Shown in pieces: positions 10,501-16,797 of a stretch of DNA of 48,566 nucleotides. The notes beneath the pieces are model-generated. The model ran no database searches and was not told where the DNA came from. It saw only the letters and a list, made by a program, of their open reading frames with translations. The translations under genes and the position numbers were made by a program. Within the stretch, counting starts at the first letter, position 1. Each line of letters starts with the position of its first letter. The DNA comes from SYIM01 sp041182885 (GTDB taxonomy: Bacteria; Pseudomonadota; Gammaproteobacteria; Burkholderiales; Burkholderiaceae_E): the NCBI GenBank assembly GCA_049423065.1, contig JBMSQB010000029.1, forward strand, positions 1 through 48,566, written 5' to 3'.

Positions 10501-12369
10501 CTGGGCCTGCAGCGAATGGTTGCCCTCGGAAAGGGGAAACGCCGAGACGACCACGTTTTTATAGCTGACAGCGAGATCCGCTTCGGTGATGGTTGCGCTT
10601 CCAATCTGGACCCCGCCCTCGATCAGGCGGATGACATCTCCCACCACCACTGCCTTGCCATCGGTGCTTTGCGTGTTGAGCGACACCTTGACTTCCGGCG
10701 TTGCGGTGCGCGACCGCGCCGCAACGGATGCCTCAGGTTTGTCGGGTGCAATCTTGTCAAGCACCTGCGATTGAACGTTGCTGATCCCATCGATGCTCGA
10801 GGTCGCGCTGATCGCCGACACCGCTTCGGCCAACGAGACTCGCGATTCAAGCGAGACATTGACCCCCTTCAATGCACTGTTCAGGACATTGACGTCGTCA
10901 AGCCTCAGGGTTTGACCACCGGCTTCCTGGATGGTGGACGCGATGGTGGTCGCGAGATTGGCCACCACCTTGGTGGCCGACGCACTGTCGGTCGCCGCCA
11001 GCGCGACGACTGTGGCCACGTTGGCTGCGGCTTTCTGCACAGCAAGCGCCGCTGCCTTGTCGTTGGCGCTGGCTGTCGACTTCACCGACAGGGGATCAAA
11101 ATTGAGAAGATTACCGCCGGTGGCCACGGATTCGGGGAGGCCCAGGGTGGCCGCCACCTGGTTGGCCGCCGCCTGGATCGCGGCTTGAGTCGGCGCCGTG
11201 GTGCCCGATTTCTCAATGACCGCCTGGACCAGCGTGGTGAGCGGGTTGATGGTGGTGGACCCCGCCGGCGCCTTGAGCGGCGAGGTGTTGGGCAGGCCCG
11301 TATCGATGTTGACGCCGCCCACTGCGATGATCGTACCCTTGGGGGCAGTGCTGGGGAGGAAGAAGCGACCCGCTGCGTCGGTTACCACGCCAGCGATCAT
11401 TTCCGAGGCTTCAGCAACGCCGTTGTTGTTGGCGTCGACGTAGATTTGTGCGCCCCGGATGTAGCCGTCGGCAACGACACCCTGCGAGATGCTGAACGAC
11501 GCCGCATCATTGCCCGCTTCGTCTTGCAGGGTGAGGGCGCCATCACCGGCCGCATCGGTGTAGGTGAGTGCGAGCTTGATATTTCCAGCCGGGATGAACC
11601 CCGTCGCAAAACTCAGGACGACCTTGTTGCCCTCGACCTTGATTGAATCGGGCACCGTTCCCGGCGCATCGTTGATCGCCACCGTAAAGGCGGTTTTCAA
11701 GGGAGGCGCTTTGGCATCAAGGGTGCTGTCAAACGTGAGCGTGACCGTGCTGGCGGTGCTGCTCACCGCAGTGGAGACGAGTTGCGGCGGCGTCGTGTCG
11801 GGCGCCGGTGCAGCCGGCCCCGTGGCAGCTGGGGTCGATGACGAGCTGCTGGCGCTCGCGATCAGCACGCCGGCGCCGATCAGCACGCCTCCCACGACTG
11901 GCGCGGAAAGCCCCGCTGCCGTGGCTGCACCCGCCGCGCCACCCGAACCCGCTGCGGCGCCCTCAACAGCAGCCGGATTTGCGGCCTGCGCAAACAGGAT
12001 AGGCCCCTCGGCTGGCGACGCAGATTCAACGCTCGCAGGTACCTCAATGGGAGAGAAATCGAGCGATATCTGGTGATCGGTATCTTCGGCATCTTCACGC
12101 CGCCGAGCGCGCAAGGAGGAGCCCGCCTGACCGGGCGCTGTCTTTACCGGCACGGCCGGCGACTCGGACACGGGAAAAAGGGCCTCTGGCAAAGGACGCT
12201 GGGCGTCGGCCATGACATCGCGACCACGCCTGCCCGTTACGCCCGCCGGGTTACCCGCAACCCGCCTGAGTTCACCCGAAGGAATGGTCGGGGCGGGGCT
12301 GTTCGCGACAGGGTCTGCGCCAGACACAGCGGGGGAGGAAGTCTTGGACGCTGGGCGAAATTCAGACAT
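4522..12369 (-). CDS. Large Ig-like/cadherin-repeat adhesin, 2615 residues
   Basis: Probable secreted or surface-attached biofilm-type adhesin. The ATG at 12369 (MSEFRPASK) is chosen because GGAG sits 7 nt upstream; a TTG 18 nt earlier is the alternative. No Sec signal is visible. Residues 1-135 are a low-complexity linker. Residues ~136-173 are Ala/Gly-rich, with TAAG at 150-153 and a hydrophobic run. Next come a SwmA-like repeat (~185-290), a module with DGYIRGAQIYVDANNNG (~295-400), Ig-like repeats of the Bap type (GDDKINATEN), and many cadherin repeats ending in DVNE or DVDE. Two cadherin copies (around 7020-7290 and 5750-6040) are close in sequence. The C-terminus (~2330-2615) repeats a module found in the next gene. 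No RTX nonapeptides are seen, so the export route is open; the nearby TolC/HlyD genes are candidates. Confidence 0.93.
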   Translation of the reverse strand: MSEFRPASKTSSPAVSGADPVANSPAPTIPSGELRRVAGNPAGVTGRRGRDVMADAQRPLPEALFPVSESPAVPVKTAPGQAGSSLRARRREDAEDTDHQISLDFSPIEVPASVESASPAEGPILFAQAANPAAVEGAAAGSGGAAGAATAAGLSAPVVGGVLIGAGVLIASASSSSSTPAATGPAAPAPDTTPPQLVSTAVSSTASTVTLTFDSTLDAKAPPLKTAFTVAINDAPGTVPDSIKVEGNKVVLSFATGFIPAGNIKLALTYTDAAGDGALTLQDEAGNDAASFSISQGVVADGYIRGAQIYVDANNNGVAEASEMIAGVVTDAAGRFFLPSTAPKGTIIAVGGVNIDTGLPNTSPLKAPAGSTTINPLTTLVQAVIEKSGTTAPTQAAIQAAANQVAATLGLPESVATGGNLLNFDPLSVKSTASANDKAAALAVQKAAANVATVVALAATDSASATKVVANLATTIASTIQEAGGQTLRLDDVNVLNSALKGVNVSLESRVSLAEAVSAISATSSIDGISNVQSQVLDKIAPDKPEASVAARSRTATPEVKVSLNTQSTDGKAVVVGDVIRLIEGGVQIGSATITEADLAVSYKNVVVSAFPLSEGNHSLQAQVVDKSGNVSALSAAAVVVVDLTPPKALISNSVGAMAPGGTSTLTISLSEAVEGFTKDDILIPSGSALGTLSAPTVSANGQVVYTIGFTAPTAQGAVKVSVGTVFTDLAGNAPAAASPEIDLSVDAAPTAIILDNTPGIATGPVSYTISFSERVNGFDLSDLTVTGGTPGSLATVSASQVYSFVVTPEANASNITVQLKADAVTDIPVTGTQGKPNLAVSAEAQPVDTQAPTVTISQVAGDDKINATENKTILDNIPGSEVVVAGTASEAGVKVSLQLGAGNVRAITADANRNWSYKLTPADIKAMGQGAETIIARATDAAGNTTSDAAAAKRDISIGTVVPTLTAWTLTDASDTGVKGDGRTSVVAPTISFAASNNLPVTVQVLNASTNAVVKSFNVIGTGADQTLVLADTLSQAVGTYIVKLSAADTAGGNSVERSSQLVFDASSPSGVASDTTAAAIVGRTAGNVVFQITASEPSLGLTADEVTIVGGKASGAVRLVGGNVFELAVTPDADLEGDTAGRVTVSVAAGKFTDLAGNQNTAVSAHFQAVDTRNPRAGTLPAASIDENNSQGSFVFAASDRQDTAIAWSIKSGAGDAALISINPTTGEAKLTAAPNFEAKSSYSFVVVAADAVGNTTDIPYTITVRNLDEQAPVITSLGTGSIAENASTATVAYKVTSTDTADISTGSTAYSLKAGGDASAFSIDASSGEVRLLSSANFEVKPSYQITVVAKDTANNSSEKVVAISVTDINEDPSKTSLAPTAPLIVVVDQPLSGATVAPWFTDPDGGSTAFGKLTYSVSPALPAGLQLNKDTGAVTGSLGSIPDAQVTFTATDGGGRTVSHQVTVQTVTAPVIRSFTASDAVGTTSVGKQGEAVTFTLTMSEPVTVVGSPQVNFVAGTGQPFSATYQSTSTDKLSLVFTANAPAGDGTLKISSINLNGATVTGDVSKQPLVLTSVNQTFAGYRVDNTAPVVDTAALSVAENLKAIGQVLATDAGPVKYTLGSGSDAAQFEISETGALSFIAQQGKNYEAETGTRTYTVPVIATDAAGTASAPKSIVVTLTDVDEFDVTKPADANTAAANTIAENSAVGSLVGVTASASDADGTTNTVTYKLVTAAGADYTGTEFAIGASTGVVSVAGPIDFEAATPATRTLYVKATSADNSSQISDAIVVAVTNVNEAPVKNGDVGALTAVTNQPYNRDLATFFKDPDGSDALGVLTYTRTSGTLPSGLSLSSAGVLSGTATADASPVSVTVRASDSGSLFAEQTFTLGVVSAPVLQSFTVTDPVPSATIGKSGDDLTFVLKFTEAVNVTGTPKVTLKVMSNGQSATTFDASYSQGTGTDSLTFTAKAPNASGTFEVGAFSLASATIVGNVSKQPLVATSVGQVAGYTLDSKLPTIQAPSSTTLSVAESATKIADLSADEQVTWSVTSSNAAAFAVSGAVLSFAALKDFEVAADRTTTLTLAATDLAGNQKTASLTVNLTDVNEFQVSKPADTNTAANTIAENATAGTAVGVTAVATDADGTTNAVTYKLVNANGTDYTGTEFAINSSTGVVTAAGAINFEASATTSRTIYVRATSADTSSQVSDAIVVAVTDVNEAPTVVASSPTEYTVVVGQALANASVAGWFSDPDASTSNNGKLTYSAKPTADMPTGLPSGLSLAAATGAITGTVSQTGSKVVTIVATDGGNLSVEKTVTMSAVTAPTLAASALDGVTNLDPTSNIVLKFSEAVNPAASKFIRLVNDANSTAANGFRTETATNSIQIEATSSQVTFSADKKTVIINPTADLDLANNFHVEIDAGAFIGVTSLQGTPVLSDPTVINFSTVVPKSPNSLSAPVATDGAASQIMATDGTLAASRLWLDIEGLGSPSAQNKVPLNIGSTSSVAMVAKDYDPTGATAGGYDGIKTGDIFLAVTGFSADDLLYIDNQSAVANGLDTANISNAGSAPSTIQFAGTGLGGIIDITIANSTAAFDTVAGFKTLLQLAQTASSPVISA
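4525..5400 (-). repeat. Shared ~280-residue module, copy 2 (C-terminus of adhesin)
   Basis: This encodes the last ~285 residues of the adhesin: LDGVTNLDPTSNIVL, INPTADLDLANNFHVEIDAG, WLDIEGLGSP, DGIKTGDIFLAVTGF, YIDNQSA and TIQFAGTGLGG. It matches the module in the following gene landmark for landmark. Here it is the very C-terminus. In the neighbour it sits near the N-terminus ahead of the cadherin repeats. Confidence 0.75.
7993..8001 (-). repeat. Homopolymer tract of 9 C (plus strand) inside the adhesin gene
   Basis: Nine consecutive C on the plus strand encode Gly-Gly-Gly on the coding strand (DGGGRTVSH) in mid-gene. The frame is intact as given. This is the longest single-base run I noticed in the window's genes, and slippage there would truncate the adhesin. 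Confidence 0.8.
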
Positions 12370-12778
12370 GACGAGGCTCCGGATCAACTCAGACTGGAAA
12401 CAATGAAGGCCAACAGATGGCGCGGAATCGTGCGGCGATCGGCAGACAAGACCAATGCCCGATCAACCGACAGCGGCGGGTGGGCACATGCGACGCACCG
12501 CGCTGAAATATGCGAAACAACCACTTGCTGACGCAAAGGATGGCACCGAAAAAGCGGTTACGGGGATATGCGCGACAGAACTTCGCCTATGATGCCACGG
12601 TTGACAGGGAAAAGTTGAGACTTTGTGCCGCCCGCGCGCGCCAGGGCGGGAGCTGAATGTTTTTGCCTGGCGCAATCGCGTTTCGCGCGGGGTCGTTTAA
12701 CATTCCCGGCAACTTTTCCGTTCACAAGAAATCCAACCCGCTGGACCCCGTTCAACGCCGAAACCCGCTCCCGACATC
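12370..12778. other. 409-bp divergent intergenic region
   Basis: This separates the adhesin gene (minus) from the lone plus-strand gene and should carry promoters for both. On the plus strand TATGAT at 12588-12593 is a good -10 match, but no convincing -35 lies 16-18 nt before it. TTGACA at 12601-12606 is a perfect -35 hexamer, but the sequence 17 nt later (TGTGCC) is a poor -10. I see no clear sigma-70 promoter for the adhesin and no structured RNA. Short ORFs crossing this region look like chance. Confidence 0.5.
12377..12380 (-). promoter_or_regulatory. Shine-Dalgarno GGAG deciding the adhesin start
   Basis: GGAG lies 7 nt before the ATG at 12369. The same GGAG with the same spacing precedes the first sapC-like and the M50/HlyD genes, which supports 12369 over the TTG at 12387. 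Confidence 0.65.
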
Positions 12779-13318
12779 ATGCAGATCGAACAAATCAACC
12801 TGCAGTACAACCGACTGGAAGATCGCCTGATTGTCCGCATCGGCATCTCCGGCCACCAGGAACTGCGGTTCTTCATGACGCGTCTTCTGACGGTTGAGCT
12901 GCTCAAGGTGATCGGCACCCAGCGCTCTGACGCGGGCACGCGGTTTGCCCAGGAACTCGGCGCCCCCACGCTGGATCCGCAGGTCGCACGCGAATTCGCA
13001 GACCAGAAGGCGATGTCGGGCGTCTCGCTTGAAAAGCCTTATGAGGGCGAAGGCCGAAAGCCCGTGTTCGGCGAGCGTATTCCGCTGATCAGCGCCATGT
13101 CCTGGGGGCGACAGAACGATGTCACCACGTTCACCTTCAAAACGGTAAGCAGCGAGCAGTTCACGCTGAACTGCAATGCCTCGCTGCTGGTAGGCTTCGA
13201 GCAGCTTTTGCGAAGGCTGAGCGCCACCGCCAACTGGGCCATCGATGCGTCCGCCACGCCGGCGGCGCCCGAGCAGGCGGCGCCAGCGCCCGCCGTGCCG
13301 CCTCAGTCGATGCACTGA
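12779..13318 (+). CDS. Uncharacterised 179-residue protein, the only plus-strand gene
   Basis: I do not recognise a named domain. The protein begins MQIEQINLQYNRLEDRLIVR and continues with ELRFFMTRLLTVELLKVI. A middle part follows (ERIPLISAMSWGRQNDVTTF), then a C-terminal helix (LLVGFEQLLRRL) and an Ala/Pro-rich tail of about 25 residues. From memory this resembles small uncharacterised proteobacterial proteins with an EDRLxLRI start and a Leu-rich C-terminal helix; no function is known to me. There is no signal peptide or membrane segment, so it is probably cytoplasmic. No strong Shine-Dalgarno is seen before the ATG. It is divergent from the adhesin gene and convergent with the HlyD gene. 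The placement hints at a link to surface-protein export or regulation, but nothing in the sequence proves it. Confidence 0.75.
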   Translation: MQIEQINLQYNRLEDRLIVRIGISGHQELRFFMTRLLTVELLKVIGTQRSDAGTRFAQELGAPTLDPQVAREFADQKAMSGVSLEKPYEGEGRKPVFGERIPLISAMSWGRQNDVTTFTFKTVSSEQFTLNCNASLLVGFEQLLRRLSATANWAIDASATPAAPEQAAPAPAVPPQSMH

Positions 13319-13333
13319 GGCGGGCGCCTCAGT
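13314..13333. terminator. 20-bp palindrome at the convergent gene junction
   Basis: A perfect 9-bp inverted repeat, ACTGAGGCG and CGCCTCAGT, with a GG spacer. It contains the stop codons of both converging genes (13316-13318 on plus, 13329-13331 on minus). The position suits a bidirectional terminator, but neither side has a T tract, so termination is uncertain. Confidence 0.45.
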
Positions 13334-14150
13334 CTTCGTCGACGGAAATCGAGCCTTTCACGCCCGGCGGCACCCGCCACCCCGGATTCTGGAACGTCAC
13401 CCGAATCTCGACCAGACCGCTCGCTGCGTCGATTCCCGGCGACAAATAGCTGACACGGCCACGAATCGGGGGGATCCTGAGTGCCGGCTCAAAACTGATG
13501 GGAATCTGCTGGTCGAGCTTCAGCTTCCTGAGGGCCATGGGAGTGATGTTGACGCGCAGGTAACAGACATCCGCATCAACGATCTGCAGCACTGGCTCAC
13601 CGATCTTGGCCCACTCGCCCAACTCGAGATCCACCCGCGTGACGATTCCGCTTACAGGAGCAATCACCCGCCGCAACAGCCTCTCCTGGTCGGCGATATC
13701 AAGCTCGGACTTCTCCCTGACCTTCTGCGCCGCCAGCTGATCGAGACGGGCAAGCGCTGCAGACAGGTCGAGTTCGAGCCGGGAGAGCTCCTCCCGGCTG
13801 ACCGACCCACCCCCCTGGAAGGCTCGACGGGAATCGTCGACGAGTGGCTTCAGGATTCGTACCCGGTCTCGCGCGGCTCGCAATTCGCTCTCGTCTTCAA
13901 AGATGACGCGCCGGCGGTGAGCTTCAAGAGCCGGCAGCCTATCGTCGAGTTGAACCAGCAGCTGGCCCTCTTTCACACGGCGCCCCACCTCGGTCTGCAC
14001 CTGCATGACCGCCGCCGCCACGCCCGTACTCACGAGGATGTCGTGGCGCGGAACAATGAGCCCGGTGAACTCGGCCGCCAGAACCAGCCCTGGAAAGATG
14101 GCAAGAAACGGGATCAGCGCCCGCAGGCGCCCACCAGCACAAAGCGTCAC
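13329..14150 (-). CDS. HlyD-family periplasmic adaptor, small form (273 residues)
   Basis: Likely the periplasmic adaptor linking an inner-membrane exporter to the TolC-like protein encoded just upstream. A Sec-type signal peptide covers residues 1-25 (IPFLAIFPGLVLAAE). The half-lipoyl/barrel-sandwich parts are at ~40-70 (VGRRVKEGQLLVQLDDR) and ~160-190 (VIAPVSGIVTRVDLELGEW), separated by a coiled-coil hairpin at ~75-155. A short beta-barrel follows, ending GWRVPPGVKGSISVDED. It starts with GTG at 14150 and overlaps the tolC-like stop by 4 nt (GTGA), so the two are translationally coupled. It is shorter than typical type I HlyD (~400+ residues) and lacks the N-terminal transmembrane anchor, so it resembles RND-type or soluble adaptors. 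Confidence 0.88.
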   Translation of the reverse strand: MTLCAGGRLRALIPFLAIFPGLVLAAEFTGLIVPRHDILVSTGVAAAVMQVQTEVGRRVKEGQLLVQLDDRLPALEAHRRRVIFEDESELRAARDRVRILKPLVDDSRRAFQGGGSVSREELSRLELDLSAALARLDQLAAQKVREKSELDIADQERLLRRVIAPVSGIVTRVDLELGEWAKIGEPVLQIVDADVCYLRVNITPMALRKLKLDQQIPISFEPALRIPPIRGRVSYLSPGIDAASGLVEIRVTFQNPGWRVPPGVKGSISVDED

Positions 14151-15829
14151 TGCTCCACCTCAATCGAATGCCTGGGCAACAATGAACCGTCGGCCAGCAT
14201 GATCCCGGTTAACAGCAAGGCGGCCCGTGTCTCGCTTTCGATCATGCGAAGCGAGCTTTCGACGAAATCGGCCTCGCGCTGAAGCACCTGACCAACCCGC
14301 GATATGCCCGAGGTCAACTGTCGCCGTTCGAGTTCGAGAAGCTGGCGGCGAAGGTCGACCTCGGCCGCATAGCGGCCGATTTCATCTCGCGAGGAAATCA
14401 ACTGGTCGAGTCTCGCGCGAAGGTCGATGGCAATGCCCGCCCGAACACTGTTGAGTTCTTCCTCGCTCTGCCTCAACCTCAGCGCCTGGGCCTCGTAAAG
14501 CGAGTTGGCCTTGCGATTCCCAACCAGCGGGACTTCGAAATTGACGCCGATGTACCAGTCGGGAAACCGTGTGGTGCGGGCGAACTCCCAGGCCCGGCCA
14601 AACTCGTAGGCCATACCCGATGTGCTGTAGCTCGCCTGCAGGTCCAGCGAAGGCCGGCGCTGGTTGTCAGCGAAGTTGAGTCTGACCACCGACTGGTCAC
14701 GGCGCAGCGCAGCAATGCGCACCGCTGGCCAACGATCGACCGCGCGCTCAATCGCCGTGATCGAGGTGTCCGGCTGATAGTCGAACTTCCGGGCAGGCGT
14801 GTTGGCAATGATCTTGAGCGCCTCGGGGCGGCGCTCCTCGCCGGTCGCCCGCAGCAACCCCTTGATGCGGGCCTCGGCATCTCGCAGGCTTTGCTCGGTG
14901 CGGGCAATTTCGGCCTCGCGAAGCATCAGCGCACCACGCGCCTCCACCGCGCCGATTGGCGCAACCCGACCCACCTCGACCCGCGATTCGATGCGACACC
15001 TCGCGCGGCGCGAGGTGTCGCGAGAGCGCGCAAGCACCACCAGGACCTCGCGGGCGCGCTGCAGTTGCCAATAGGCGCTCAGCGCTTCGGCGCTCACGCG
15101 CTCGAGTTGTTGACGGTAGTCGAGCAAGGCGATCTCGCCGTCGAGGCGCGCCACCTCCATATCGGTCTCAACCACCTGGCGGCCCATTCCCCTCATGAGC
15201 GGCTGCCGGACCGACACCACCAGAGCCTGCTTCTGTTCAGGGTGGGTGGCGGTCATGGGCACGAGGTTGTTGCGACGCCGATTCAGGCGCACGCTCATGC
15301 TGAGCTCGGCACCCGTGCTCGCGCGTTGCCTCAAGCCGCTCTCGAGCGAGTTGGCGTCTTCGTCGAGGAGCTCGTTCTGGGTCGGGGCATTGAGTGTGGT
15401 GATGATCTCGTCACCCGTGCGCTGGCGCGCACGTCCCTCACGCCGAAGCGAGCTGAAAAGCACCGGGTCGTAGACCGCGCGCTCGCCCTCGGCCACCAGC
15501 CCCGACGCCCTCGCCTGCATGCGCGACATGAGGATCTGCGCATTGCGCTCGATCACCAGTTGCAACAGCTGCGTGGGATCGAGTTCTAGCTGGTCGCTGC
15601 CGGGCGCGAGCGGGCCCAACTCGGCAGCACGCGCCGCGGCCTGCGCGAGGGTTCGGGCTTCATGTCCACGCGCCCACCGGAATTCCTCGGGCTGGGACGC
15701 TGCAAAGGGGGCCTCGGTTCGGGGCAGCGGCTGGGCCCCCGCGCCGGAAGGCGCGACGACAGCCAGCAACGCCACTGCTTGAAACGACAGCGACGCAGCG
15801 AGCGCGAGACCGGGGATGAAACGAGTCAC
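14147..15829 (-). CDS. TolC-like outer-membrane efflux/secretion channel (560 residues)
   Basis: Probable trimeric outer-membrane duct. A signal peptide covers residues 1-32 (LALAASLSFQAVALLAVVAP). Two helix-rich TolC repeats follow: LDPTQLLQLVIERNAQILM to RVEVGRVAPIGAVEARGALM, then TSITAIERAVDRWPAVRIA to RQLLELERRQLTSGISRVGQ. The conserved VGRVAP and GISRVGQVLQREADFVES stretches suit the family, and the length is typical once the ~70-residue N-terminal extension is discounted. The start is GTG at 15829; no in-frame start lies upstream and I see no Shine-Dalgarno. The start lies only 14 nt after the T tract of a terminator hairpin, so expression must come from read-through or from a promoter overlapping that hairpin. 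It is coupled to the HlyD gene behind it. Confidence 0.9.
   Translation of the reverse strand: MTRFIPGLALAASLSFQAVALLAVVAPSGAGAQPLPRTEAPFAASQPEEFRWARGHEARTLAQAAARAAELGPLAPGSDQLELDPTQLLQLVIERNAQILMSRMQARASGLVAEGERAVYDPVLFSSLRREGRARQRTGDEIITTLNAPTQNELLDEDANSLESGLRQRASTGAELSMSVRLNRRRNNLVPMTATHPEQKQALVVSVRQPLMRGMGRQVVETDMEVARLDGEIALLDYRQQLERVSAEALSAYWQLQRAREVLVVLARSRDTSRRARCRIESRVEVGRVAPIGAVEARGALMLREAEIARTEQSLRDAEARIKGLLRATGEERRPEALKIIANTPARKFDYQPDTSITAIERAVDRWPAVRIAALRRDQSVVRLNFADNQRRPSLDLQASYSTSGMAYEFGRAWEFARTTRFPDWYIGVNFEVPLVGNRKANSLYEAQALRLRQSEEELNSVRAGIAIDLRARLDQLISSRDEIGRYAAEVDLRRQLLELERRQLTSGISRVGQVLQREADFVESSLRMIESETRAALLLTGIMLADGSLLPRHSIEVEQ
14993..15021. repeat. 29-bp near-perfect palindrome inside the tolC-like gene
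   Basis: The 14-nt arm GCGACACCTCGCGC at 14993-15006 is followed by one G and its exact reverse complement at 15008-15021. It encodes the DTSRRARCRIES part of a TolC helix without breaking the frame. The length and GC content would allow a strong hairpin or cruciform. Confidence 0.85.
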
Positions 15830-15843
15830 AGGGAAACGACGAC

Positions 15844-15881
15844 AAAAAAATGGCCCGGAGGAGGAATTGCCGTCCGGGCCA
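15844..15881 (-). terminator. Rho-independent terminator after the first sapC-like gene, before tolC-like
   Basis: On the minus strand TGGCCCGGA (15881-15873) pairs with TCCGGGCCA (15859-15851) across a 13-nt loop, followed directly by seven T (15850-15844). This is a textbook intrinsic terminator. It is 72 nt past the SapC stop and 14 nt before the tolC-like GTG. Confidence 0.88.
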
Positions 15882-15952
15882 TTAGAGCACCTTGAGCCTC
15901 ACCGCGTGCCGGATGAACGGTGACGGTGAGGGCTGGCGGTGCGGAGAGTCGG

Positions 15953-16693
15953 TCAGGCCGCCTGGGAATCGGCGGTGATGGCCGGCGCCTCGCCGCCACT
16001 GCGAAGCGTGACCAGGCGCTCGATTTGAGCAAGCGAGATCAGCTGCGCGTAAACCGCAGGCAGATAACGCTTGGTGCGAAGCTCGAGGTGGCGATCGTCG
16101 GAGAGGTTGTTCAGACGCTCTTCGTTGATGACATAGCAGCCGGTGATGTTCTTGACGCGATCGGTGTCGCGAACGCGCATGTTGAGCGGCGTGAACATGT
16201 TGTGCTCGGCCATGTACTTGCAGAAGTCGCGGGTGATGACGTCCATCTGCTGCAGCTCGGCCAGATAGCGCTTCACGTTTTCGATGACCTCGGTGGGCTC
16301 GCCTTTGTCGTCGAACAGGGCAGCACCCTCTGCGTCATTGACGAGTTCGCTGTCTTCGTCGATACAGATCGTGAAGCGGTCCTGCTCGTCGGTGCGGGAC
16401 AGGGCGAAGGGGTAACGGCGGATGATGGCGGGCACGTAGGAGGCCTGCCACTTGCCGTCGGTGCCTACAAACAGGTTTTCGCCGGCTTCCAGGCCAAGCA
16501 GAACGACCGGACGGAACTCGTCGGCTTCCTTGTCCTCGAGGAACACGATTGGGTAGATGGCCGCAGCGCGGGCGAACTCATGAATGGTGACATAGGCAAG
16601 ATGGAAGCCTGACGCAAACCCGAAACCGGAAGCCTGTTTGATTTTTTTGCTGGCGTGGCGCTCACGGTTGATCGGAACGACTTTCTGGAACAT
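15953..16693 (-). CDS. SapC-family protein, copy 1 (246 residues)
   Basis: SapC proteins are small, soluble-looking proteins of unresolved function. In Campylobacter fetus sapC lies with sapDEF, the type I exporter of S-layer protein. Family hallmarks seen: FGFASGFHLAYVTIHEFARA, IYPIVFLEDKE, FRPVVLLGLEAGENLFV, YVPAIIRRYPFAL, and a C-terminal AELQQMDVITRDF to GCYVINEERLNNL to SLAQIERLVTL stretch. No signal peptide or membrane segment is seen. The ATG at 16693 has GGAG 7 nt upstream. A 104-nt gap separates it from the SecA-like gene, with no clear promoter hexamers, and an intrinsic terminator follows. The second SapC gene at 22932-23759 shares all these blocks. A role as cytoplasmic cofactor or chaperone for export of the giant proteins is inference. 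Confidence 0.9.
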   Translation of the reverse strand: MFQKVVPINRERHASKKIKQASGFGFASGFHLAYVTIHEFARAAAIYPIVFLEDKEADEFRPVVLLGLEAGENLFVGTDGKWQASYVPAIIRRYPFALSRTDEQDRFTICIDEDSELVNDAEGAALFDDKGEPTEVIENVKRYLAELQQMDVITRDFCKYMAEHNMFTPLNMRVRDTDRVKNITGCYVINEERLNNLSDDRHLELRTKRYLPAVYAQLISLAQIERLVTLRSGGEAPAITADSQAA

Positions 16694-16700
16694 CTTGAGA

Positions 16701-16704
16701 CTCC
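16701..16704 (-). promoter_or_regulatory. Shine-Dalgarno GGAG of sapC-like copy 1
   Basis: GGAG lies 7 nt before the ATG at 16693, the same arrangement as at the adhesin and M50/HlyD starts. Confidence 0.65.
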
Positions 16705-16797
16705 GGTGTGTAGGTAAACTTGGACGAACGAAGAGGATAGCAGGAAAAACCGGGTGAGTGGCTTACAAAATCTGACCACACCCCGCCATCCGAAATC

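Noticed and set aside
10516..11646. 376-codon plus-strand ORF opposite the adhesin gene
   Set aside because: Arg/Asp/Gly-rich antisense shadow of an adhesin with recognisable repeats; no domain or ribosome site.
1..12369. RTX calcium-binding nonapeptide repeats in the adhesins
   Set aside because: No GGxGxDxLx arrays are seen; the Asp-rich motifs are cadherin-type DVNE linkers.
12073..12531. Plus-strand ORF crossing the adhesin start and the intergenic region
   Set aside because: Mostly antisense to the adhesin N-terminus, with no family resemblance and no Shine-Dalgarno.
12601..12629. Sigma-70 promoter at TTGACA (12601)
   Set aside because: The -35 match is perfect, but the -10 at 17 nt is TGTGCC, so I do not call a promoter.
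12628..12665. Terminator-like CCGCCC/GGGCGG hairpin followed by five T
   Set aside because: The T run begins about 10 nt after the stem and no gene ends just upstream on the plus strand.
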